Assembly (NCBI GenBank): GCA_015499995.1 | Contig: JADNRV010000024.1 | Location: forward strand, 310,001-374,000 | Reading direction: 5' to 3' | Source of the DNA: Flammula alnicola | Taxonomy: Eukaryota > Basidiomycota > Agaricomycetes > Agaricales > Strophariaceae | DNA: 64,000 nt | Shown here: positions 19,647 to 29,938 of the stretch, one piece after another | How the letters are laid out: the number at the start of each line of letters is the position of its first letter | How positions within the stretch are numbered: position 1 is the stretch's first letter | Translations under genes and position numbers: made by a program | Notes under the pieces: generated by a model | What the model was told of the DNA's origin: nothing | Databases searched by the model: none | What the model saw: only the letters and a program-made list of their open reading frames with translations

Positions 19647-21080
19647 TCCCACCATGCCTCCTCTTGTTCTTAGCATGCCGTCCACGTCGTAGTCGTCTCC
19701 GTCGCCGATATCATCGAGCTTGCTTGTGAGACCCGAGTGTCCTCCTCGCCGTCGTGCTGGTCGTTGGTCGATAAGGGTCAGTGCATCGACAGGAGCATTG
19801 GAATAGGACTCACCCTCAGATGCCTCCGGACGATGTCGTGGATGTCGCAAGAACTGTACTCATATGATTTACTAGCTATTGAAGCTAGCTCGAACATCCC
19901 TTGAGTCTGAGGCCGGATCCGAGTCCCCTTTCTCAACCGCCGCCGCTCGCGGTCCTCGTGTATTAGCAGAGAAGATGGGAGGAGCGTGAACGCTGATGTA
20001 GGTCGGAGATGCATGGTGGATGAGTAGGTGTACACGGTGTCGGGAACCGAAATGACCGACGAAATGGGACTGCAGCTTCATTGCGGGAAAGGCTAGTGGT
20101 TTGGATTCGAATTCGGTGTCATCTTCATCGTCCCAACCCTCCTCATGTGGCGAAGAGGCGCGCTTTTGCGGCGAGCTGTGCCCTCGAGAGTCGAAGGTGA
20201 GCTTCCCGAAATAGACCGCTTCATGGCTCGGCTTTGGCTGCTGGTGCTGCTGTCGTCTCCCAGTTCCATCTCGCTTCCTTTAGTTGTGATTGTCGAGTAG
20301 AAATTCAATACCGTCATCCCAGATCTCAAAGCGTTCTAAAACACAAGTTTCCAGATATCAGAATCATATGAATAGCACCTAAGTAAATGAATACGTACTG
20401 AGACCGGATTAGAGGCTACACAACAAGAGCGGCGGCGGCGAGGAGGGAGAGGTTGGCGAATGAGATGAGCGGCGACGATGACGATGACGATGACGTGGCG
20501 CTCTGGTCGTAGTTGACGTTGAGGTAACAGGGGAGTTGCGGTCGGTGTGAAGAGGTACAGCGAGCGCATGTTTGGAGATCGTGTTGATCCTATTGCTGCT
20601 GAGGTGGTTTGGGCTAGAGGCTTCATAGACAGAGACGATGTAGTTGTCATTGATGGATTTGCGGAGGAGGCATGCATGTCCATATCCATGGCATCCTATC
20701 TTAGGGGTGGGCCACCGGCGAAAGAGAAAGTAGATAGTTAGATTAGGCACCGTTTCTAGAGAAAAACAAAGAGAGGAAAAACATACCTCGCCGACGTCAA
20801 CATCGAAACGAATACCAGGCCCAATTTTCGTTCCTACCGCCTTCTCGTTGTGATAGACGATGTGTACAGCGTTATCAGCCTATCCGAGGGTATTAGAGCC
20901 ATCGTATGCAGTCCAAGGGGTCGATGTGTGGATTGCTGCTCAATGAGAGGAAGGGGTTGCATGTTGCATGCGGTGAGATTTCTTTGACGGTCGACTGAAA
21001 GTTTGCTCACTGGGAGACGGGCAAACATACCCTGGGAGTCAAAAAGCTGACCGTTGAATCGTGATACCTTTTACTCGCAT
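19647..21080 (-). CDS. Unidentified multi-exon gene or two adjacent genes
   Basis: Two joined exons look firmly coding: YHDSTVSFLTPR (about 21031-21070) spliced to ADNAVHIVYHNEKAVGTKIG and PGIRFDVDVGE (about 20782-20880, with GT and AG at both ends). Downstream, a long open stretch (about 20400-20700) is low-complexity and open in two frames, depending on whether the acceptor is CCTAAG or CCTAAGATAG. The next exon reads NALRSGMTVLNFYSTITTKG in one frame or RFEIWDDGIEFLLDNHN-stop in another. A Ser/Asp-rich piece ending GDGDDYDVDGMLRTRGG stops at 19641-19646. I cannot decide the splice pattern or the family. Confidence 0.35.
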
Positions 21081-21208
21081 CTAGGAAACACCAATATGGC
21101 GATCGCAAATAAAAATTGTCAACGTGTATACTTTACAAGACTCTCCATGAATTAGCATTATCCGAAATAAAGGACCTCAAATCCTGATTTATTCTTCTGT
21201 AAATAGTT

Positions 21209-22989
21209 TTAGAGTTCAAAGTATTTGTCCAATCGAAAAACTGCCAAGCTTACCAAATTGCAAATGATACGCTCATCAGTCATACACACCGCATTCCAGT
21301 CTAGCCTCGCTGCATTCAGATCCAAAGGAGCATTCTGATCCACATCGTTTCTTTCACCCATTTTCCAGGGTAGGTCCGTGACAACACAAGGCAAGTACGA
21401 GATCACTGGCTTGGTAAAGGCCTTGCTTGTGAGGGAAGAGTCCTTTCTGTTACTTGAAGATGATGGTAAAAGACTGGGAACCCCAAAATTAAGGACCTGA
21501 AGCCGGACCACCTCGAAATGGTTTTGAAAATCGAATTCAATACGGCCTGAAAGGCAACGTGTGCCACTAGCTGATCTAATGTCGTCCATGGAATTGTGGG
21601 ACAAGTTATGAGGGAACCACCGCGTCGCTTGAGGACCCCATGACTCCCAGGGAATGCTTTTGCTGCTTGGAAAAAATAATCCGTGTTCTCCCTCCTGGCC
21701 AGGAGTTCGGGGCTTTGCACCTGGTCCGGAAAAACTTGCAAGAGCGCCTGCAGCCTGAGTGAGAAGGATCAAATGCTGCGTCACAAATGTAAACTCTTCT
21801 AAGGGAGAAGTTTGAAAGGAAACACCGAGCGTGAAAGCTAGAACTTCGCTGAGGGGATCGTTGACAAATGGCCGCAGTGGGTCTGTATGAGGCAGGAAGA
21901 TGGAGGGCGAGGAAATAGGATTTGAGTTTGTAAAACTTGAAAGATATTCAATATGAGCTCTTTCTGCGAGTCGAGGGAGGAGGAGTGATTGAACCACCTG
22001 AACAGTGTCAAAATCCGCAGAGACGCCGTGACGGGATGAAACCTCAGAGGAGGGAGGGATATATAAAATGTCGAGCGAAGCATGATATCCTACATTTGGG
22101 ATCAACAAGAGGTCCTCTCTCAAAAAGAGCACTCCACCATGAAAGGAGCGCTTCAGATTAGCCTTGACGCATCCTGCCTTCCAATTCCAAATATTGAGGA
22201 AGTGTAGGGATTGCCCGGTGTCATCTTTATACGTGATGGTGAAGGTCAGGTTTTCTCCTGAGATACGGACGTGGGAGGCGGTCAGTTCCGTGGAGCGGAC
22301 AGTGCAAATGTCCAAGATGGGCGACGAAGCCAAAGGATGCGGTTCGCGTGTGGAACGACGCAGAAGATGGATTTGAACGAATTTTTCAGGAGAGTTTGGT
22401 GGCGACGGCATCCTAAGTGTGAATTATGAGAATATGCCAGCCAAAACGAGTGGAATTCCTACGAGGTAGCAAATGCAAGCAAGTCATGTTCTTCTATCGC
22501 CATTCCTACTGCGAGGATATGTTTTCCAAGAGTTATCTTGTCCCATTTTGCTGCGATATCGGCGAGTGTCACGGGTAAGCGAGCAAAGTATGCTTCCTCT
22601 ACTATTCTACCCTCTACACCACGTAGCGTTGGAAGCACGAGCATCTGTGGAGATGGAGTGATGTTGTAGGTATCGAAGTTCGACCTGTTCGACTTCGGCC
22701 ATCTTACTCGGGCCCTCCACTTCAAATCCAAATGTTTCCACCGCATTGCACGTTCTTTGAGCATCTCCAGTCGTTTGCTACGGGGGTATATCTCGTATGA
22801 ACAGCAAGGGTTATCGATCATGCCTTCTTTCTCGAGCTCCACAATATAGTTCAGATGCGTGGAGGAGGCGATGATGGTGTGAAGTTGGCGACAGACGGAA
22901 AGGCACACAGTAAGGGACATCAGAGACAGACGCGACAGGATGTGTTCGACAAGTAAATCGACTGGAAGGGAGAATAGCATATTGTGCAA
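21209..22989 (-). CDS. F-box protein
   Basis: Exon 1 (22463-22989) begins MHNMLFSLPVDLLVEHILSR with the F-box pattern LPVDLLVEHILSRLSLMSLT followed by VCRQLHTI. F-box proteins recruit substrates to SCF ubiquitin ligases. A 50-nt intron (22413-22462) joins ATS in frame to MPSPPNSPEKFVQIHLLRRS. Exon 2 (21209-22412) is a 400-residue beta-rich, WD-like C-terminal part without recognisable repeats (ITYKDDTGQSLHFLNIWNWK, LLIPNVGYHASLDILYI). Total about 576 residues, a usual length for this large mushroom family. It appears intact. Confidence 0.8.
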
Positions 22990-23532
22990 TATCTCTCAGG
23001 ACGCGCTATGATAGACGAGGAGAGGGGTATTCAGGCCATTTGTACAGCAACAGACAGCGATTCGGAGATCTTGCTGCGGCGCAGGGCCTCAGGCTTCTGT
23101 TTGTTCAACCAATGTTCAACTGTGGGTACTGTCAGATCGGAAATTTCCGGCCAAAATTGTAACGCGTTACGACGCCCGTTCCTGGTTTGCTGCTCTGCTT
23201 TTGCTGTTTTTTTTTGGCGGGACAGGATGGAATGCATTACGCATTGTCTAATCTTTCGATAAGGTCACTTCTTTTAGTTTCGGAATTGCTGCTACGAGGC
23301 TAATTTAACAGATGAAAATCAGACACCCGGTTTTTCCATCTGTCAAATTATACTCTCGATGGCATGCAGCATCGCCCGGGCCTTATTGACTCGTTTGATT
23401 GTCTGAAGAGTCAAGACAGGTGAAGGCGGTGAAAAGGTGGTGAAATTTAACATGCCTCCCGCGGTTTCCACGCTGTCAGTGACACTCAAATAAGCCGTCA
23501 GGCAATGTGAATGGGCGCCCGCCTCACCTGAA
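22990..23532. other. Shared upstream region; promoter copy of array gene B
   Basis: 23325-23532 is homologous to the region just upstream of gene A (9826-10091), so the promoter was duplicated with the gene. 22990-23324 holds nothing recognised apart from a TTTTTTTTTGGCGGG run near 23205. Confidence 0.5.
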
Positions 23533-25796
23533 ATGCTTCCCTTCGTTCCAAGCTCCTTTGGCGATATCATCGCTGCCGCCACTCTTGCTCTCTCAATTTA
23601 CAAAGCTCTCAACGACAGCACGGGAGCTTCATACGAATATCAATGCCTGATCAGCGAACTGCGTTCTTTCCATCGCGCCTTGCTATTCGTGAACAACGTA
23701 ATCGGTGCAACTCCCCCTAACGAAACTGTGGTGCAGGATATCAAGGAAGAAGCCGCAACATGTCTCGAATTGCTGGAGAAGTTCTGGGATCGTATCAAGT
23801 CGTACCAGAAGGCTCTCGGTGGTGGCGGGCGGAACTCCTCTTGGCGCAAAATCGGTTGGGGTCTTTTTAAGACCAATGAAGTTGCGGACTTCAGACAGAA
23901 GCTTTCTCAACATAAACAAAATCTTACAGTGTTTTTAAGTGGAATGGGAATGTAAGTCGGATCTCGCACTAAACGTCTTCATCGTCACTAATGCCATGCT
24001 ACATCAGTTCCTTAACTTCCTACCACGCCGACGTCAATAGAGAGACCTTGGCGTCAATAAGGAAAGAGATACTCACAATACAGGAGCGACTACCTCCATC
24101 CCTTGGGTATGGTCGTGAAAACGCCGTGATCCTGATGGATGCATTCGGGAAGTCGATGACGTTGCCAATGGACTTTTGCTACTCACCAGATGTACGCCTT
24201 CTATGTGCATTTCCTTCTATACGCTCATATACCAGGCACAGAAACTTCACGATATTCTGATGCTGCACTTCAAGGGAAAGATCGGTCACGACTATGTTAT
24301 GCAGCGCGAATACAGCATTTCCAGCCAGGATGGCAAGGCAGTCGTAAAGTCTGATCCAGGTGAATGGGGTTCAGTGGTGAAGAAAGGGGCGGTTCTCGTC
24401 ATGAGCATGAAGGTGAGGCGGGTAAAGCTGAAGTCAAAGTCTGCTACGCTTCAGAGGACGACATGTCCACGATGTTACAGAACATATGTTGGTGTGATGC
24501 GGGATGAAGGATGGTTAGAGTGGTAAGCGTAATTTGCCAATTTCCTTTCATTTAATGACCACTGCATTCTAGTCGGCGTTGTGAACGACGTTTCCATTGG
24601 GCAGATACGGCAATCCATGAGGATAGTAAGCCACCTTTGAAGGATCTGTCCATTGTAGACTTCCGCAATATCCAGGTTGTGCCAGTCGAACAGGTAAATA
24701 AGGCATTTGGTTGAGATACATTTGCAGTATTCTCACAATTTCCTCGCCCGTCAGCCTTTGCAGTTTGTACGTGAACTTGTTGATTGTGCATCGACCAGCC
24801 CTCTGACGATTCCGTTTCGCTTGGACATTTCCAGCCTGTACGTGACCTTGTTGATTGAGCACCGACCGGCCCTCTGACAATTCCATGTCGCTTATGCATT
24901 TCAACAGTTTGTACGTGCACTTGTTGATTGAGCATCGGCCGTCCCTCTGAGTATTATGTCTCGCCTGCCCATTTCCAGATTGTACGTGAACATGTTGACT
25001 GAGCACTGGCCGGCCCTCTGACGACTCCGTCTCGGTTGCGCATTCTAGAATGTACGTGAGCTTGTTGATTACGTGTCGGCAGGCCCTCTGACGATTCCGT
25101 CTCGCTTGCGCACTTCCAGATTGTACGTGAACTTGTTATTGCTTGAGCACCCACCATCCCTCTGACGATTCCGTATTGCATGCACATTTCCAGCGAGTAC
25201 GTGAACTTGTCGATTGATTATAGACTGTCTCTCTGACGATTCCATCTCATCTGCACATTGCCAGCTTGTACGTTAACTTGTTGATTGAGTACTGACTGTC
25301 CCTCTGACAATTCTGTCTTGTCTGTACATTTCCAGGAAGTAAGTAACTTGTTGATGAGCACCAACTGCCCTTCTGATGATTCCATCTCATGTGCACATTT
25401 CCAGATTGTATGTTAACTGGTTAATTGAGCACTGACCGCCTCTCTGACAATCACAATCACACTAATTTTGTGCACCTCCAGCAAGTATGTGCCTCCCCAA
25501 CATTGCCACTCATATTATATGCTCACTGACTGTGTCTCACATGTTGCAGTGGGTAAGTATTTCATTTTAGGTGTAGCTGAGAATGCTCATGTGTACTGGC
25601 TATCTCCTTCCTCCTCTGGGTATGTTCTCAAACTTAATGCGGCTTCCATTTGCTTACATACTTTCATAACACCTTTCAGAACGAACTCGGGCAGCGTGAG
25701 GCAGCAGCTGACGAAGCTAGTCGATGTGAGTGTTCTGGAAGCCCATGCTCGTTTTGTTCTGACAATGTTCATGCAGTTGAAGAAATTCTCCCCTAA
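23533..25796 (+). CDS. Array gene B: paralogue of gene A with a short micro-exon array
   Basis: Same plan as gene A. Exons are 23533-23951, 24008-24191, 24242-24522 and 24573-24693 (ending VVPVEQ), 12 micro-exons, then 25680-25796. N-terminal domain MLPFVPSSFGDIIAAATLAL; ubiquitin-like part with ENAVILMDAFGKSMTLP; zinc ribbon CPRCYRT and CRRCERRFHW. The last exon reads NELGQREAAADEASR, CECSGSPCSFCSDN and EEILP. Exon lengths sum to whole codons (335, then 12, then 38), giving about 385 residues. Between the copies, the stretch CECSGSPCSFCSDN differs only by synonymous changes, which argues that the last exon is translated and that the GTGAGT inside it is not used as a donor. No disabling change is visible. 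Confidence 0.7.
24764..25552 (+). repeat. Tandem intron/micro-exon array B (12 units)
   Basis: Donors are at 24767, 24838, 24911, 24982, 25052, 25123, 25197, 25268, 25339, 25408, 25485 and 25553, with spacings of 68-77 (71 in five cases). Codons by position: TTT 24764, CCT 24835, TTT 24908, ATT 24979, AAT 25049, ATT 25120, CGA 25194, CTT 25265, GAA 25336, ATT 25405, CAA 25482, TGG 25550. All are exactly 3 nt and none is a stop. All donors fit GTNNGT and nearly all units keep CTCTGAC or CTCTGAT before a pyrimidine-rich acceptor. The final CAA and TGG positions match the final two of copy A; the rest do not. Confidence 0.9.
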
Positions 25797-26248
25797 GGCG
25801 AGACCTTTCATGCTACTGACCTAGATGCTGCTGGAGACTTACATACTGTGCTACCTAGATACTTCTATCCCTCCTAGTTTCGCAGTACATAGTATGCACC
25901 AGCCCATTGACTGTCAACAAGGCGAACAGTAAATTTCAGAATTCCCCATGCAGATGCCAAAACTATGCAAGTCGCAAGCGAGCGTCAATCCGAATATCGG
26001 CTGTCCATCTAATTATTCTCCAGATCTTCCTATCACTAATGGGGCGCTGAATCCACCAGTCATTATCAGAAAAGCGAGCCACCCCTCTGCGATCCTAGTT
26101 TTGTGTATTGTAGTGAATCTCCCATCGATACGTATGATCCACCGCTGGTCGATGTACGCGTTACTTTAGGGGCGCGCTAAATAATGCAAGTACGCAAGGC
26201 ATTCGAGTGAAAATTGATGACAAAAGTTCAACATGGATCATAATAACA

Positions 26249-29228
26249 TTATGATCCGCCACAGCTAGAACCACCACCGCCACCGCAGCTGGAGCTTCCA
26301 CCACAGCTAGATGCACCCCCTCCACCGCAAGTAGATGCGCCTTCTCCACTGCTTCCTCCACAGCTGGACATACCTCCTCCGCCACAACTAGACGCGCCTC
26401 CTCCACCACAAAATGAAATGGCTTCCCCTCCTACACTTGCTCTTGCTGTGCGTCCGCCATTACTTCTTGCACCACGACCCGATGTGCGTCCGCCATTGCT
26501 TCCTGCACGACTTGCCGTGCGTCCGCCATTTCTTCTTGCAGAAGTGGATACACGACCTCCGCCACTGCCTTCAGCACCGCTGGAAAGCCCACTTCCGCTA
26601 CTCGCCGATCCACAGCTGGATAGACCACTTGCGCCTCCTTCAGACCCACCGCCGCACTATAAGTTATCAGAAAGAGAAAGTAAAATCAGCTTCCTGTTAT
26701 AGGTATTGCAGAAGAAAGACTCACGCTGCCACAACCTGCCACCGGAGTAACCGAACCGCCTCCTAATGCAACACAGCCTGAATCGACTGACGTAGCACCC
26801 TTCGCGAAGTAGAGGGGTACAGGAACTAGAAACGGTGTGTCGTATGTGTGATCACGAGCGGATCCATTCCCAGCCCTGCTGACGGATGCAGCATGTAGGC
26901 GGCTGTGCGCCGTGCCAGGATATCCTCCCGCCTGTTGCTTTGCGGTCTTCTGAGCTGCTTCCGCTACAGCCTGCCTCCTCTTCATTGCAAGCTGGCCGTA
27001 GCGCAGTGTATTAATCTTCTGGACCCGTGCACTCTCTGGTATAAAGCGCACTGCGTTGTGATCACTGGGATGCGTGGCGCATAGTAAATCTGGGCGATCC
27101 GAGAAGGGCATAAGGTGGGACGGTGGAGGAGGAGCGTAGATCTTAATAAGTCGTGTCAGGCGCTGACCGATGGTAGTGCCTGGGACGGGACATCCACAAT
27201 GGGTATACTGGACATTGAAGCGTTCCTGCCAAGCTTGGCCAGTGATGTCAAATCCCGACGATAGTTTAAGGCCCTCGACTTTATCATCACTAAATTATAA
27301 CCATCAGCCAGAAAATTTTAGGATGTATCAGACACGTACTGGTCGATGAAACGTCCAACATAGGTATTGCAATCAGCCTCATATCTAGTGGCCAGAAGTT
27401 GATGGGTATGCCAGACGAGGTCAATGTCGAGAGTCGGAACGAAGAAAGAGCCGGGTGATGAGGCTAGCAGATCTAAGAATCTGTAAGGACCGTCAGCGTG
27501 CATTTATATGAGAATCAGGAGGAGAGCTTACGCATGGTAACGCGACAATGCATGCTGAAGTGCCAATTCATCGCCTGGCCCGTCGAAAAATCCAGGGTGG
27601 GTCCACCCAAGCTCGTGCATCTTTTCAACAAACGATCCTTGACGAAGGACCTATTGGTGGGATGTTAGATTGAGGTAAACGGTAGGGTATCAGGGCGACA
27701 AACTCACCGCACCAACTAGTTCGACCGAGTAAACCTTGTCGTCGCTATACGCATCCAGGATCCTTCGGAGTCTACAAAATGGAGGTGGTCAAAAAGATCG
27801 TCGGAAATTTATTCAATCAATCTCACAATCGGTCTTGGGTCGGCTTATTACTATCATTAGCCATGAGCGCTCTCAGTTTTGGCAAGGAGTATTCCGCCAA
27901 CTTCATGATTGCAAGGCAAAGCTGTTCCGAGCACCCAGGATCTGTGGATGGAAGCCACTTAGATGCAGGTTGCGAGGCAATCGCAGCTTTGCAGACTCGT
28001 GCTTTAATCTTGTTACTCGCTTCGGCGTCGGCTTGGGACGAAGGACTGAAAAGAGTGCCACTGCGATTGGGAAGGCTATAAGATCATGCACATAGATAAA
28101 GACATGCGGGACAGACGCACGGCAGATGTCCAGTAGGTGTTCCAGCAGGAGCCACGAGGTCCTGGGCTAGTTTCCGAAGACCAAGTGTGCCTTTCGTTAT
28201 CTCTTTGATGCTAACTCTGATGGTACAAGGCAGCTGGTAGCAGTGGGCGGAGAACTTCTGCTGTAGGTATCCGGTCCCTCCTTCATGCATAAGCTCTTGA
28301 GGGAAATGATTAGATCGCAAAGCCTGATTACGCCTATGGTTGAGGCTTACCAACTTCGACACGGCTGCGACATTGAGGGCAAGGAATAATCTTCTTGTTC
28401 AGGTTACGAGTTTTCAGGCCTTCGATAGGGTCAAATGGGAGAGCGGTTCGCTGGCGCCAAAAGTCAAGCCGAGCTTCGGAGGGAGGCACAGACAAAATAG
28501 CATGAAAATGTAGCTTTTCGAATAATTGTTCAGATTGATAGACAGTTCATTATTTGCATGACTTACGAGAGCTTTGGTAAAGTGGACTCCCAGCTCCTTC
28601 AAAACTGCGCAAGCCGGAACTCGCAGACAGTCTTCTGCGTACCATCTGCGCCATGGAAATAAGGAACGGCGCTCGTATATTTTACAGAAACTTAAAAGTC
28701 CGTACCGAGGATTAAGCATATAAGCATGCCATACCTAAATAGAAGAAATGAGTTTCAAAGCAAATGCGTTCCGAGAGATGCTTTTAATCTACCATGATGA
28801 CATCTATCGGGGGTAGGATAATTTCCATAGGTTCATTCCTAGCGTCTTTAGCCTTCAAGTTGTGACACCATATATCGAAGCTATTAAGCATCCCAAATTA
28901 AGGTATCAAGGTGGATTTAACACGAGAAGGCAAGCAACACACACCGTTCGACTGCAATTCCTACGAACCAACTCCATCGCCTCTCATTATCGGAAGGCAT
29001 GTGCTCTGCGACAATTTTTGATGCAGTGACGTCGTTCTTCAGCTGGGCAAAAGAATGCAAGAGCGCTAGATGGTCTTTGACTTCGGCCACCTTGACGAGG
29101 GGCTCCGTCGTTCGAGTAGATCCAATAGCAAAAGTGGTCGGAGCATGGTAACTTGGGAGTTCCCTATCCACTTCACCGGGTCGCCCAGAAAGCGATTTGT
29201 AGTAGGAAGGTGGAGGAGCGTCGGCCAT
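26249..29228 (-). CDS. Glycine-rich-domain protein (DUF1399), copy 1
   Basis: The start MADAPPPSYYKSLSG at 29228 matches that of copy 2. Exons follow in frame: RRWSWFVGIAVER, FDIWCHNLKAKDARNEP, then PPIDVIMVWHAYMLNPR, the DUF1399 signature. After KKIIPCPQCR comes ELMHEGGTGYLQQKF, then FSPSSQADAEASNKIKARVC, RRILDAYSDDKVYSVELVG, RQGSFVEKMHELGWTHPGFF and the second signature TLDIDLVWHTHQLLATRYE. The C-terminal part (YPGTAHSRLHAASVS) leads to a Gly/Ser/Cys-rich tail with repeated SSCGGGG units, stopping at 26249-26251. Plant relatives are called GRDPs; the fungal role is unknown. Introns are short and all checked joins keep frame. It appears intact. Confidence 0.8.
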
Positions 29229-29938
29229 TAATAGAGTATGAGCGCGAGTATCGAAGTTGTTGATTGAGTGCCATTTGCGCCAGTTATATGTTGTCAGGCC
29301 CTCCACGGGCGAAGAGGTCGTCACATGTGGCCCTTGCACAGCTGTTCGACGCAGAATCTCAGGTCTTCAAAGCTTCAAAGCTTCAAGGCTACACTACATG
29401 AAAGTTTGAAACAGCAAAAAATGACAACCGCGTCCTGAGGTCGCGACGTGGCGGCCACAGCCTCCTCCGGATCACGCATTTATTGCCAAATCGCGACTTG
29501 TCTCCCATCACTTGTGACAAACAGGACCCGTTCAACATTTTATGCTTTAGGCCAGCTTTAGGCTCGCAAGTACACCGCCAATTTGATCAAATCTATAACA
29601 TTGATGATCCGATGTCACCCGAACGATAACCAAGATACCAGGCGGGTGCGCTTTGCCAAGCGCGAACTCCGGTTCAGCAAGACACGACTCGTACATAAAA
29701 ACCTGAAGTTTATTCGAAGAAGTCAAGCTAACCCGAAGCTCACATTAGAAAAGAAAAAAGGGATGGCAATGCCTGTACATATTTGAAAGAAAGAATTACG
29801 GAAATTGGTCAACTACAAGTTGAAGTATTTGTTAAACGAAATGTCGATGCACATTGAAGTACCCGTTAAATACTGCATATTGCGATAATAAAGAGATGTT
29901 AAGGTCGTACATACATATGTCCATAATGCTTGCGCGTA
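29229..29938. other. Intergenic spacer between the tandem DUF1399 genes
   Basis: The first 110 bp upstream of copy 1 resembles the region upstream of copy 2 (shared GATTGAG..CCATTTG..CCA.TTATATGTTGTC pattern), so the promoter was duplicated too. The remainder is the 3' flank of copy 2 with no gene. Confidence 0.5.

Larger units (their letters stand above)
23325..26150 (+). repeat. Segmental duplication, copy B (pairs with 9826-14200)
   Basis: Promoter, exons, introns and 3' flank match copy A. Exon 1 proteins differ at only a handful of positions (for example DSTGSSYEYQ against DSTGASYEYQ). The 3' homology runs to GATCCTAGTT and CCCATCGAT blocks, with an extra roughly 100 bp in copy B around 26010-26090. 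Confidence 0.8.

Noticed and set aside
24552..25187. Minus-strand open frames across array B
   Set aside because: Same cause as in array A; no independent coding evidence.
26418..26766. Plus-strand Pro/Leu-rich and His/Leu-rich open frames
   Set aside because: They are the antisense of the Gly/Ser/Cys-rich tail of the DUF1399 gene, which opens several frames.
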